64,000 bases of DNA from Sphingobacteriales bacterium 50-39 (GCA_001898505.1 MKTZ01000010.1:62001-126000); one strand, 5' to 3'. Shown: positions 34,996-43,065, counted from the first letter of the stretch. Program-made: numbers and translations. Notes: generated by a model from the sequence alone, not told the origin.

Positions 34996-35721
34996 TTATC
35001 CCAAGATTGGCATTTTCTGCACTACCTGAAGCAATTTATTCATTTTATCGTTATGTGCCTTGACCTGATCCGGCAGGCCGAATTGTCTGGTGATGATGGG
35101 CAGCATTTCTCTCTGGATGGTCTTAGCGACGTAGTTTTCTAAAGCCCGATCGACCTTTCCTTCAATCACGAACTGGGCAAAGGCCGTTCCAATAATCGCT
35201 TCGTCTATATCATTTAAATAGGATGCTCCCATGTTCTTTTGCGAGTTCAGGGCTATCTGGCGGATTTGTTCATCAGTTAATTTCTTACCTACGCCGGGCA
35301 TTGAGGAGTACCGTTCATTTTCTTTCTTCAGCATTTCGATCTCCTGGGTTATGAACGATTCGTCCAGATGAGCTGGAGTAGATATGTAAAGTTTTATCCT
35401 TACAGTATCCAGCTCGTCCCAGGCGAAAGGCGGAAAATTCCAGGAGTCAATCAGTTGTTTTAAGTAAAGGATGGGGGAGGTTGTTGGATGGCTTTTCCGC
35501 CATTTTTGAAATCCGTATGCGGCGTCAGATCCGGCGTCACTGCCAAAAGGGCCGGATTCTTCGATGGGGCTCCAATAGAAATCCTCCTTCATCAATTTTT
35601 TCGCATTGGGATGAGCTGTTGTTGGAGAAAACTCAAATCTTTCACTGTTCGTCTGGCCTTTGGCGGTAAGGCCTAGAAGAAAGAGCGAAAACGGCAAGAG
35701 AAGTATAGTTCGTTTCATCAC
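34996..35721 (-). CDS. Uncharacterised secreted protein
   Basis: 241 residues with a clear signal peptide (MMKRTILLLPFSLFLLGLTAKGQ). The mature part starts with a polar stretch, then FAWDELDTVRIKLYISTPAHLDESF and a helical C-terminal half (LTDEQIRQIALNSQKN, EKVDRALENYVAKTIQREM). No catalytic motif is evident. First gene of a two-gene unit with the cytosolic protein that follows 2 nt later. The 268 bp between it and the AbiEii gene shows no gene or clear signal. Confidence 0.62.
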   Translation of the reverse strand: MMKRTILLLPFSLFLLGLTAKGQTNSERFEFSPTTAHPNAKKLMKEDFYWSPIEESGPFGSDAGSDAAYGFQKWRKSHPTTSPILYLKQLIDSWNFPPFAWDELDTVRIKLYISTPAHLDESFITQEIEMLKKENERYSSMPGVGKKLTDEQIRQIALNSQKNMGASYLNDIDEAIIGTAFAQFVIEGKVDRALENYVAKTIQREMLPIITRQFGLPDQVKAHNDKMNKLLQVVQKMPILG

Positions 35722-35989
35722 TAATTTAGTTTTTGGATTGGTTTTCCTGTTTCATATCTGGTAAGAGATAGGCTTTCAATGTGGGGCAAATTCAGCTTTT
35801 TGCACGGAATCCTAGTAACAACCCGCACGGAAACCTAATAACGGTACAGACTCGACATTGGCAAAATGCGCTCTATATTTCTGTAAATAAGCATTATACA
35901 TATGCATGTAGGAATATTTTAATGCATCAGATTAGTATAATCGCACAACATCATCCTTGTATTTTTGCCCGCCCGGCTCATTGCCGACG

Positions 35990-36790
35990 CTAGAGCTTAA
36001 AATGCCTTTTTGATTCCCGAAACACGTCCGCAAATTTTGGAAGGTCATAGACCTGATCTTGCAGTTTCCTTTGCCAAGCCTGACTGAGATTTTTTTCCTT
36101 TTCCAGTACCTTTTGCTCGAATAGTCGAAAGTCATGCCCCTTGTTCTTGGCCTTGCGTTCAAATTCCGGTTTAAGATGCCCGGTATCCAGGCGTTCGCTT
36201 TCTGTCAAGTGCCAGAAATCATATAGGTCTCTTGGTTCGGTCCTTCCCATTAGCGCCGCCATTTTTTCGATTAGGATCTCTTCCAAAGGATAGCATTTCA
36301 ATGAAAACGACTCTTCCGGCAAATCGCTATAAAGGATAAATACTTTTTTCACTACAACCGGAAATTCAAGGACTTCTTTTCTGGTGATATCTATCTTTAT
36401 ATCCCGGCTGGTCAGGTTTCCTTGCAATGGACCAACGTAATTTACGTAAAAGGCAAGACTACCGCTTTCATGCGTCATGCTTTCCTTTAGTTGCACAGTA
36501 ATATTGGCTTCTTCCTTTAAAAAGGCATAGACTTTTTCGAACTCTGCCAATAGATCCTCGTTCATGATACCATTATCGAGCAGAGTGAAATCCAGATCTT
36601 CAGAAAATCGATAATCCGGAAAGTAGACCTTCTTGAGAACTGTACCTCCTTTGAACACCAGGTTATCGGAAAGGAAGGCATTCTTGGAAATGCCCAGCAA
36701 CAGCCAGCTCAGCACATAATCCTTTTCTATTTGGGTGTCCTTGAGCTTGTATTTTTTAGCGACGGCATTAATTTCTTTCGGGTGGATCAT
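35990..36790 (-). CDS. abiEii: AbiEii/AbiGii family nucleotidyltransferase toxin
   Basis: 266 residues from ATG 36790, where the family start MIHPKEINAVAKKY lies (an upstream frame start is not credible). Nucleotidyltransferase motifs: LVFKGGTVLKKVY (GG-T/S), RFSEDLDFTLL (DxD equivalent), DIKIDITRKE, and the late motif EKMAALMGRTEPRDLYDFWHL. AbiEii is the toxin of the type IV AbiE system, which transfers nucleotides to target RNA and causes growth arrest during phage infection. Its ATG lies just beyond the 3' end of the antitoxin gene on the minus strand. Confidence 0.9.
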   Translation of the reverse strand: MIHPKEINAVAKKYKLKDTQIEKDYVLSWLLLGISKNAFLSDNLVFKGGTVLKKVYFPDYRFSEDLDFTLLDNGIMNEDLLAEFEKVYAFLKEEANITVQLKESMTHESGSLAFYVNYVGPLQGNLTSRDIKIDITRKEVLEFPVVVKKVFILYSDLPEESFSLKCYPLEEILIEKMAALMGRTEPRDLYDFWHLTESERLDTGHLKPEFERKAKNKGHDFRLFEQKVLEKEKNLSQAWQRKLQDQVYDLPKFADVFRESKRHFKL

Positions 36791-36791
36791 A

Positions 36792-37619
36792 TCATGTGAA
36801 TATGGGTGAAGTAATGTCTGTTGTTTCCATATTCTGCAAAACATTCCACTTGTGTATCCATTTTCCTTTCTTTTCGTAGGAGGGTTCTAGCAGAATAAAG
36901 GAGTTGGATCTTATTCGCTGAAGATCGTCGGAAATAGGGTTACTTATATCCAGCAAATCCAATAGGAATCCTAACCGCTTAATGACTGATTGGGCTTTAA
37001 ACCGTTCGCAATAATGATATAGTTTTTGATAATCTATTTTGTCTTTCGATTTGTATAATGCTTTCGCTATTTCGACGATACCGCCGGAGTAATCTGGCTT
37101 ATAGAGACTGTCGACAAACGTTTTCTCCAGGTCGGAACAACTTACCTTGTTAAAGGCCTCTAGCCATATTTTCTTGCTGCCGAAGAAATGGTGAGCATTG
37201 TGATATATGAATTGAAATTTGATGCCTTGGATTTCTAATATTGATGGTTTGACCTGTTGATTCACGACAATGCGTTCAACAAGAGAAGGCTGTGTTGTCA
37301 GGCTATGGATCTCCATTGCGCTGTAGTAGCCTATATAGTGTTCAGCATCTCCAACTAGGTATTGTGCGATCAGATGCCAATTGGGAAAATATGTTTTGGA
37401 GTCTTGCTCGTAGGGAATAATCCAATAAACTCCTTCTTTCAGACGTAAGAGTAACCCTCGTTTAATCATGTCACGCATCAGCTTCTTGACTGCGTCTTTG
37501 GTAGAAGTCTTTAGTAATGAGTATGCTTCGTCTATTGTAAAGGCTGACCTATTCAAGTCGTTGAAGTGTTTTACGACTTGAGCAGATTTGTTTGATAATG
37601 TTTTGTATGTTACATCCAT
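36792..37619 (-). CDS. abiEi: AbiEi family antitoxin/repressor
   Basis: 275 residues. N-terminal winged helix about 10-75 (FTIDEAYSLLKTSTKDAVKKLMRDMIKRGLLLRLKEGVYWI) and the AbiEi C-terminal antitoxin domain (HYIGYYSAMEIHSLTTQPSLVERIVV, then VSCSDLEKTFVDSLYKPDYSGG). AbiEi proteins neutralise AbiEii without stable binding, and repress the operon by binding two inverted repeats in its promoter. Exactly such a pair precedes this gene (37621-37701). It directly precedes the toxin gene, the standard order. Confidence 0.9.
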   Translation of the reverse strand: MDVTYKTLSNKSAQVVKHFNDLNRSAFTIDEAYSLLKTSTKDAVKKLMRDMIKRGLLLRLKEGVYWIIPYEQDSKTYFPNWHLIAQYLVGDAEHYIGYYSAMEIHSLTTQPSLVERIVVNQQVKPSILEIQGIKFQFIYHNAHHFFGSKKIWLEAFNKVSCSDLEKTFVDSLYKPDYSGGIVEIAKALYKSKDKIDYQKLYHYCERFKAQSVIKRLGFLLDLLDISNPISDDLQRIRSNSFILLEPSYEKKGKWIHKWNVLQNMETTDITSPIFT

Positions 37620-37620
37620 T

Positions 37621-37641
37621 TAGAGACTTGGAAAGTCTCTA
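37621..37641. promoter_or_regulatory. AbiEi operator, inverted repeat 1
   Basis: TAGAGACTT-GGA-AAGTCTCTA, a perfect palindrome with 9-bp arms, starting 1 nt upstream of the abiEi ATG and abutting a TATCTTTA box (complement of 37642-37649) on the minus strand. Binding here would block both transcription start and translation start. Confidence 0.8.
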
Positions 37642-37682
37642 TAAAGATAGGGAATATCTTATAATTTATTATAAAGCTTCTT

Positions 37683-37701
37683 GGAGACTTGGTGGGTCTC
37701 T
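37683..37701. promoter_or_regulatory. AbiEi operator, inverted repeat 2
   Basis: GGAGACTTGGTGGGTCTCT matches the 19-bp core of repeat 1 at 15 of 19 positions and begins 61 bp away from it. Its arms are GAGAC/GTCTC. It lies on the upstream side of the promoter, as in characterised AbiE promoters with two inverted repeats. Confidence 0.78.
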
Positions 37702-37833
37702 AAATGTATATAAAATAAATTACAATGGATAATTAGCAATTAACCAGATTGTTATGCCCTAAAATCGCTCTTCAGCTTTAATGACAGGGACTCAGTCTAC
37801 CATTGGAGAGATATTTGACCTCCGAGCCACGCT

Positions 37834-38277
37834 CTATACGGACTGCTTCATAGCCTCTGCCACGTCGATTACCGGATATTTCTTGGCCAGAGACCTTAAC
37901 ATGGCCTCCATTTCCCGTATACTGCGGGCCGATATGGAAATATGCTTCTTCGTGCCCTCATCCGTTTGTGTAAATACAGGTTTGGAAGGCACGATCTTTT
38001 CGCCGTGAAAGTCGTACTCTTTACCGTCTTCCGATTTACCGCCTTTGAGAACGGGGATATCACCCCTCTCGCGTTCTATACCAAGCAATGCCATGAGTGC
38101 TTCAAGCTGCTTGGCAAGCGCTGCATCTGCCCTATGACCCGCCGTACTGTTGCACGATCTGCAAAGTAAATAGCCCGCCTTCAGCCGGCCGCCGATGGCG
38201 TTCAGTATAATATGCTCCGTCGTTTTATTCTCTGCCGTGATGAGTGTATCACATAGATAGCATGTATGTAATTTCAT
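37834..38277 (-). CDS. HNH endonuclease-like protein, probably truncated
   Basis: 147 residues. The N-terminus has a zinc-ribbon HNH arrangement: CYLC near residue 6, TTEHIILNAIGGRLKAGYLLC, then CRSC at about 38-42 followed by N. This is the EHIIPxxIGG type of HNH domain found in restriction and phage-defence proteins. Full-length relatives that I recall are longer, with a C-terminal DNA-binding or unknown region. This protein stops shortly after a short acidic linker and a helix (ARSIREMEAMLRSLAKKYP), so it may be a shortened form. Confidence 0.65.
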   Translation of the reverse strand: MKLHTCYLCDTLITAENKTTEHIILNAIGGRLKAGYLLCRSCNSTAGHRADAALAKQLEALMALLGIERERGDIPVLKGGKSEDGKEYDFHGEKIVPSKPVFTQTDEGTKKHISISARSIREMEAMLRSLAKKYPVIDVAEAMKQSV

Positions 38278-38330
38278 TTGAAAACAATGAATTCTAGTGT
38301 TTAAGTGCTGAAAGAATGACCGTCCATGCT

Positions 38331-38606
38331 CTACATGCCTAGCAACCCCTTTACAAACGCATACTTACTTGCAATATAAACAAGAAATAGCAGGATCATC
38401 GCTACTCCCAACACCCATTCCACCATCACCGTGACTAGGAAACATAGTGGATCCGGCTTTTTTTTCGACTCGAACTGCAACTGTTGAAAGGTCAGATATG
38501 TAGTCTCTCTGGCAACCTTTTTACCATCCCATGCATGCCATTGCCCCATGACCCTCCACCGGTCTTGTTTGATAATTAATCCGGATCGACTGGGGCTGGC
38601 AGCCAT
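38331..38606 (-). CDS. Small membrane protein, hypothetical
   Basis: Up to 91 residues. The N-terminal half is polar (WRVMGQWHAWDGKKVARETTYLTFQQ). One or two close transmembrane segments are at about 58-88 (CFLVTVMVEWVLGVAMILLFLVYIASKYAF). A later ATG (MGQWHAWDG) is possible. Its start overlaps the end of the next small membrane ORF by 31 nt in another frame, so the two could be coupled genes or one gene broken by a frameshift. Confidence 0.42.
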   Translation of the reverse strand: MAASPSRSGLIIKQDRWRVMGQWHAWDGKKVARETTYLTFQQLQFESKKKPDPLCFLVTVMVEWVLGVAMILLFLVYIASKYAFVKGLLGM

Positions 38607-38812
38607 GTTACGACATGGTTAGCTCGGTGCGGCATCTGTTGAGAACTACTTAAGCTTCCTAGTTTGCAAGAAGTTGAAGACAGGCCAATAATAAGTAACA
38701 GAAAATAAATGACTTGCACAATTAGAACGACTATGCGATACCATAGGGGTTCATTCGTGAAAGTTGATTTACCACGAATCAAATCGATAACGGAATGCTT
38801 GCTTTTTGCCAT
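38576..38812 (-). CDS. Small membrane protein, hypothetical
   Basis: 78 residues from ATG 38812 (MAKSKHSVIDLIRGKSTF). One strong transmembrane helix at about 25-47 (WYRIVVLIVQVIYFLLLIIGLS), then a polar tail. No family recognised. Its 3' end overlaps the following small membrane ORF. The frameshift explanation (one protein with two membrane segments) should be kept in mind. Confidence 0.42.
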   Translation of the reverse strand: MAKSKHSVIDLIRGKSTFTNEPLWYRIVVLIVQVIYFLLLIIGLSSTSCKLGSLSSSQQMPHRANHVVTWLPAPVDPD

Positions 38813-38873
38813 AGCGTATGTATTGTTGGACAAAAATCTGGCAAGCAGACGGAAGGGGTAGGCACTGTAGTGA

Positions 38874-39938
38874 CTACAAATTTTCTAAACTACATTCCCG
38901 GAGAAGGTCCTCGACAGGTCGGACCGACTGGCGATTTTCAAGGCGATACTTCACATCAACGTTCTTCCCCTTCCGGTATCGAATGTAATTCTCGGTGTTG
39001 TCGATGTTGCGGTTTAGCAGACGGCCAAAAAGCTTGCCCCGTTGAACATCCGTCAGGTTTTTAAAGATTTCCAGGTCAAAAATGCCTAATCTGTGTAGAA
39101 GCAAGATCTGTGATCGATGGCTAAATTCCGATTTAACCGAACCTGTTTGTTCTTCTTTTACCTCCTTTTCCTCTTTTTCAAGCGGTGGTAGGCCTTGCCC
39201 TGGTATGGAAAGTATGCCTTTTTCAGCAATCTCTACTAAACACCCCTTCAGGAAGCCGAGGTAATGCGCGTATGCGAAGCCTAGATTCGTGAAATAAAGT
39301 TCGTATAATAGACGGCCCTCTAGTGGAACGTTAAGGTTGCCTTCTTTTCTTGCCGAGCCATAGGCGGCAGTGAATAGGGTATACCAGCTGTTCAGATGGG
39401 GGCGAAAATCGGGGTCTTGCTGAAAAATTTGGTAGTATTCTATATGAAAGGGAATTGTGGCTCCCCGCTTTTCGTTGTCAAACAAGGTAAATTTCTTGAT
39501 TTGTGCCTGGATGAAGTACTCCTGTTCCGGCACAATCGCTAATCGCAACCAGAACGCTTTTTTTAAGGAATCAAGGGTGACAAACTTGCGGCCCATGAGG
39601 TAACGATTGAAATAAAACCAGTCATCCGGACTGGTTGGGTGAATCGAAAACGGAATTTTAAACAAGGTCTTTTCTAACAAATGGTCAACGGTCGAATTTG
39701 AAAGGATCATCTCCAGGCGTTCGACCTCTATTTTCGAGTGCCTACCCTGCGATGGAAATGGAAATTCAAAGCGCTCAACTTGTTCTAGAAAACCAGAGAT
39801 ATCTATCTTGAAATATTGGTCAAAAAAGCGCACTTTATCTCTATAGGTTGTGAGCATATCAAAAGCCATTTTGAGCTCCTTGGTCTCCTCCTCAGTATAT
39901 TGCTCAACAAAGCCATCTTTGGGTGAAATCATACTCAT
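38874..39938 (-). CDS. Uncharacterised protein of the integrase-proximal island region
   Basis: 354 residues, soluble. N-terminal helices (EEETKELKMAFDMLTTYRDKVRFFDQYF), a central aromatic region (DDWFYFNRYLMGRKFVTLDSLKKAFWLRL), a charged linker (PPLEKEEKEVKEEQ) and a C-terminal domain starting RSQILLLHRLGIFDLEIFKNL and ending near RYRKGKNVDVKYRLENRQ. Proteins of this plan lie next to integrases in Bacteroidota elements. The C-terminal domain may be RteC-like and DNA-related, but this is weak. The general architecture echoes that of the gene at 3360-4286. Confidence 0.6.
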   Translation of the reverse strand: MSMISPKDGFVEQYTEEETKELKMAFDMLTTYRDKVRFFDQYFKIDISGFLEQVERFEFPFPSQGRHSKIEVERLEMILSNSTVDHLLEKTLFKIPFSIHPTSPDDWFYFNRYLMGRKFVTLDSLKKAFWLRLAIVPEQEYFIQAQIKKFTLFDNEKRGATIPFHIEYYQIFQQDPDFRPHLNSWYTLFTAAYGSARKEGNLNVPLEGRLLYELYFTNLGFAYAHYLGFLKGCLVEIAEKGILSIPGQGLPPLEKEEKEVKEEQTGSVKSEFSHRSQILLLHRLGIFDLEIFKNLTDVQRGKLFGRLLNRNIDNTENYIRYRKGKNVDVKYRLENRQSVRPVEDLLRECSLENL

Positions 39939-40022
39939 AAGTTTGTTACGGTAGGGATAAATATACCTTATTTAACGCTGATCGAGAAGCGGCAATCGAC
40001 TTTTCAGTCAACTAATTAGCTT

Positions 40023-40290
40023 TTAGTTCTGGAGTTTTCCGCAAACAGGACAGGCGAGAAAGCTGCGTAACGGGAAGCTATCAGCCGGTTTCCGCGTCTG
40101 ATTGATCCGTCGCCGACCGTCTAGCTCTACTTGTACTGCACAAACAACGCGAGCGAGATAATACCTTGGTGTTACCTCTCGACACACCTGGGGGCTTCTT
40201 CGCGATACTTCGGCACAAAACTCCCGCGTACACAGGATTGCGCAGCAGGGATCCAAAAATGATTCTGACCCACCGTGCATCCCCGCTGCT
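40023..40290 (-). pseudogene. Serine recombinase remnant (recombinase domain and zinc ribbon)
   Basis: In one minus-strand frame the sequence WVRIIFGSLLRNPVYAG matches the core of the large-serine-recombinase domain. In another frame, about 90 nt on, VELDGRRRI … FPLRSFLACPVCGK matches the region leading into its zinc ribbon. The two halves are out of frame, the catalytic N-terminal resolvase domain is missing, and a stop follows the first Cys pair. It is therefore a decayed fragment of a second integration gene, lying directly downstream of the intact tyrosine integrase. Confidence 0.72.
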
Positions 40291-40312
40291 GGGGCCGTGA
40301 CCCATGTGCTGT

Positions 40313-41548
40313 TCACTGCCCGTCTTTGCATTCCCTCCCACGGTATTTTTCAAAAACCTCTTTCATATCCTGAACAATTCTCTGATTGCTGACCTTTGCA
40401 TAGACCTGGGTGGTTTTAATAAATTTATGCCCCATCATCTGGCTGACGGACTCAATGGGTACACCATTGTCAAGGGTAACCGTGGTAGCGAAGGTGTGAC
40501 GTGCCACGTGAAAAGTAAGTCGTTGTTTGATCTCACATAAGTCAGCTATTTCTTTTAAATAGGCGTTTAATTTTTGATTACTGGGAACAGGCAGCAACTT
40601 TCCCGATCGTATTGCCACCGGATTATTCTTATATTTTTCAATGATCTTAATGGCTGGAGCTAACAACGGTACCCGTTCTACGATGTCTGTTTTTTGGCGG
40701 GCCTTTATTAGCCAGGGCTTTCCATCAGGGCCAATCTTTAGGTGTTCCAACTTCAAATTGGCAACATCGACATAGGCAAAGCCCGTATAGCAACTAAAAA
40801 GGAAGACATTCCTGACCGTAGCGAGCCGCTCCAGCGCAATATTTTTCTCTTCGATGCTGAGCAATTCATCTGCTGAAAGGTGAGGGACATTGGCATCTAC
40901 ATGTTTTACATGAAATCGGGAAAAGGGGTCTCGGATCAACCATCCTTTATCAGTGCATTCGCCAATGATTTTCTTTAGATTCGAGATCACTTTGCCGCGT
41001 GAGTTGATACTTAACCTTTTCACAAACTGAAGATAGTCTTCCAGATTTTTCATGAATTCTATCTGCAGGTCTTTTAAAAGAACGTCCATGCAGTCATATT
41101 TCCAATGAATAAAATCCTGGATATGTCTTTCCGTTGTTTTGTATTTAGTCAACGTCGATTTCTTAAAACCCTTACCAATTAAGCTTTCCATTTCAGCATT
41201 GTGTATTCCGATAACTTCCATTAAGGTATATTTGCTTTCACCCAGCCCAAACCATTTTTCTCGTATGGTTTGGATGGTAACCTCTTTATGATCCAGAAGA
41301 ATCTCCTGTTGGTATTCATAGATCTGTTGTCGGAGATAGTCCAAATGGGAATTGATCCCCTCCGCTTCTTGGGATTTCCCTTTGACTTTACCTGCCTGGG
41401 GTGACCATTGTTTTGGCAATACAAAACGATTCGTTGTGACCTCCATTCGCTTGCCTTGAACCGTCACTCTCAGGTAAATGGGGATGGTGTGACGAACGGT
41501 AGCGCGGGACTTCTTCGGAAAGAAGAAAATGTGTAGATGTGGTGACAT
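40313..41548 (-). CDS. int: Tyrosine site-specific integrase
   Basis: 411 residues. Arm-type DNA-binding domain at about 1-90 (IPIYLRVTVQGKRMEVTTNRFVLPKQW), SAM-like core-binding domain at about 100-210, and a catalytic domain with the Arg in NVFLFSCYTGFAYVDVANLKLEHL, HVARHTFATTV (H-x-x-R), MMGHKFIKTTQVYAKV with the His and nucleophile Tyr. This is the standard Bacteroidota conjugative/mobilizable-element integrase. It starts about 240 nt from the right direct repeat and reads into the island. All catalytic residues appear intact. Confidence 0.93.
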   Translation of the reverse strand: MSPHLHIFFFPKKSRATVRHTIPIYLRVTVQGKRMEVTTNRFVLPKQWSPQAGKVKGKSQEAEGINSHLDYLRQQIYEYQQEILLDHKEVTIQTIREKWFGLGESKYTLMEVIGIHNAEMESLIGKGFKKSTLTKYKTTERHIQDFIHWKYDCMDVLLKDLQIEFMKNLEDYLQFVKRLSINSRGKVISNLKKIIGECTDKGWLIRDPFSRFHVKHVDANVPHLSADELLSIEEKNIALERLATVRNVFLFSCYTGFAYVDVANLKLEHLKIGPDGKPWLIKARQKTDIVERVPLLAPAIKIIEKYKNNPVAIRSGKLLPVPSNQKLNAYLKEIADLCEIKQRLTFHVARHTFATTVTLDNGVPIESVSQMMGHKFIKTTQVYAKVSNQRIVQDMKEVFEKYRGRECKDGQ

Positions 41549-41785
41549 GGCTGTAAGAATTTAAAGTGTGAGAAATCTAAAAATCCCTGGACATGCGAAA
41601 AGCAAAGCTACGAAACCCATTACGGGTAAGGGTTTCATAGAAAATTGGATACCAAAATGAAGACGGAAATCCTGGTATCCGGGTGGGTATCCTGGAATGT
41701 AGGAGCTTGTCTACCTAAGAAAAGAAGAAAATAAAACGGAAAGGATTGAATATAAGAGCCTTTGAAAAAAGGACCGGCTTAAGAC
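41549..41785. other. Integrase upstream region with inverted and direct repeats
   Basis: No gene. It contains a hairpin GAAACCC…GGGTTTC (41612-41636), one GGATACC (41647-41653) and two GGTATCC copies (41674-41680, 41686-41692). Repeats between an integrase gene and its attachment site are often the arm-type binding sites of the integrase, or the integrase operator. Confidence 0.45.
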
Positions 41786-41831
41786 CAAGCGAGCACACGG
41801 ACCTGGTTTTTGAACCTAAATGCGAAAACCC
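41786..41831 (+). repeat. Right copy of direct repeat flanking the genomic island (attR candidate)
   Basis: Matches 30541-30583 in the blocks CAAGCGAGCAC, ACCTGGTTTT, GAACCTA and ATGCGAAAACCC. It lies immediately downstream of the tRNA-Asp terminator hairpin (minus-strand direction), so integration happened beyond the tRNA and left the tRNA intact. Confidence 0.7.
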
Positions 41832-41848
41832 ACGCGGGGCGTGGGTTT
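41822..41848 (-). terminator. Terminator of tRNA-Asp
   Basis: AAACCCACGC-GGG-GCGTGGGTTT (41826-41848 on the plus strand) is a perfect 10-bp hairpin located 16 nt past the tRNA 3' end. On the minus strand it ends in GGGTTTTCGC. The left arm overlaps the right direct repeat. Confidence 0.6.
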
Positions 41849-41863
41849 GGTGCGATGGATCCG

Positions 41864-41937
41864 CGGACCGGACGGGACTCGAACCCGCGACCTCCGCCGT
41901 GACAGGGCGGCATTCTAACCAACTGAACTACCGATCC
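41864..41937 (-). tRNA. tRNA-Asp (anticodon GTC)
   Basis: The minus strand folds as a cloverleaf of 74 nt. The acceptor stem GGATCGG pairs with CCGGTCC (one G-U), the D-arm contains AGTTCAGTTGGTTAGAA, the anticodon stem-loop is GCCGCCCTGTCACGGCGG with anticodon GTC, and the T-arm has GGGTTCGAGTCCC. The discriminator base is G. CCA is not encoded. It is the tRNA beside which the genomic island is inserted. Confidence 0.95.
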
Positions 41938-42087
41938 AACCTTCCGTATCCGGGAAACCGCGCTGTGAGGCATGGTACCCTTCGTTTTCGGGATGGCAAA
42001 GATAGGAGAATTTTGATTTTCTCCAACAAAATGTTCATAGAAAATTGTGTTTGCTTAATTTTACATTTACAGACCATTGATAAAACT

Positions 42088-43065
42088 ATGCCCCAAGCAA
42101 AAAATCGACAGTTCCTGGATTTTGAAAAACCGATCAAAGAGCTATTTGACGAGATTGAAAAACTCAGGCAGACTGCCGAAAAGACCAAGGTAGACCTCAG
42201 CGACTCCATTAAGAAACTGGAAGACCAGGTCATTGAACGGCGCCGGGAAATTACCCAGCACCTTACGCCCTGGCAGAAAGTGCAGCTCAGCCGTCATCCG
42301 GACCGGCCCTATACCATGAAGTATATCGAGAAGATGTGCACCAACTTTGTAGAGCTGTTTGGCGACCGGAATGTCCGGGACGACAAGGCCATGGTAGGCG
42401 GATTTGCCCAACTGGACGGACAGACGGTGATGATGATCGGACAACAAAAAGGCACCAATACCAAAATGCGCCAGATGCGCAACTTCGGGATGGCCAATCC
42501 TGAAGGATACCGTAAAGCCCTCCGCCTGATGAAGATGGCGGAGAAATTCGATAAACCCATCATCACTCTTATCGACACGCCAGGCGCATATCCTGGCATG
42601 GAGGCGGAGGAAAGAGGACAGGGTGAAGCCATTGCCCGGAACATATACGAAATGATGCGCCTGCAGGTGCCTGTCATCTGCGTGGTCATCGGAGAAGGTG
42701 CATCGGGCGGGGCCCTGGGGATCGGAGTAGGAGACAAAGTATTTATGCTGGAAAACTCCTGGTATACGGTGATATCCCCCGAGAACTGCAGCTCTATCCT
42801 TTGGCGGAGCTGGGATCAAAAGGAAAAGGCGGCAGAAGAGCTCCGTCTGACGCCGGACAACATGTATAATTTCGGCCTTATCGACACCATCGTGCAGGAA
42901 CCTCTTGGAGGCGCCCACTGGGATTATAATGAGGCAGCCGCCCTGCTGAAGCCCAGGCTTATTGAAACCTTGCATGAACTCCGCCAATACTCTCCTCAGC
43001 AGCGGGTGGAGAACAGAATAAAGAAGTTTGGTAAGATGGGCTTCTGGGACGAAGTGCCGGCCTGA
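42088..43065 (+). CDS. accA: Acetyl-CoA carboxylase carboxyltransferase subunit alpha
   Basis: 325 residues from ATG 42088 ([20 protein letters not shown]). The frame stays open upstream through the tRNA, but that part is not coding. Conserved parts: [60 protein letters not shown], and [31 protein letters not shown]. AccA and AccD transfer the carboxyl from biotin to acetyl-CoA to make malonyl-CoA, the first step of fatty acid synthesis. Length matches the E. coli protein (319). Confidence 0.96.
   Translation: MPQAKNRQFLDFEKPIKELFDEIEKLRQTAEKTKVDLSDSIKKLEDQVIERRREITQHLTPWQKVQLSRHPDRPYTMKYIEKMCTNFVELFGDRNVRDDKAMVGGFAQLDGQTVMMIGQQKGTNTKMRQMRNFGMANPEGYRKALRLMKMAEKFDKPIITLIDTPGAYPGMEAEERGQGEAIARNIYEMMRLQVPVICVVIGEGASGGALGIGVGDKVFMLENSWYTVISPENCSSILWRSWDQKEKAAEELRLTPDNMYNFGLIDTIVQEPLGGAHWDYNEAAALLKPRLIETLHELRQYSPQQRVENRIKKFGKMGFWDEVPA

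Larger units (their letters stand above)
30541..41831. mobile_element. Genomic island integrated beside tRNA-Asp
   Basis: About 11.3 kb bounded by an imperfect direct repeat of about 45 bp. A tyrosine integrase gene at the right end faces inward, next to tRNA-Asp. The content is accessory: PIN and AbiE toxin-antitoxin pairs, an orphan permease, unknown genes and a decayed serine recombinase. No conjugation genes are present, so it is at most mobilized by another element. Apart from the PIN pair and the small gene after it, the genes read away from the integrase end. Confidence 0.72.

Noticed and set aside
41746..42087. Upstream extension of accA through the tRNA-Asp region
   Set aside because: The open frame crosses the tRNA, its terminator and the direct repeat. 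AccA homology begins at 42088.
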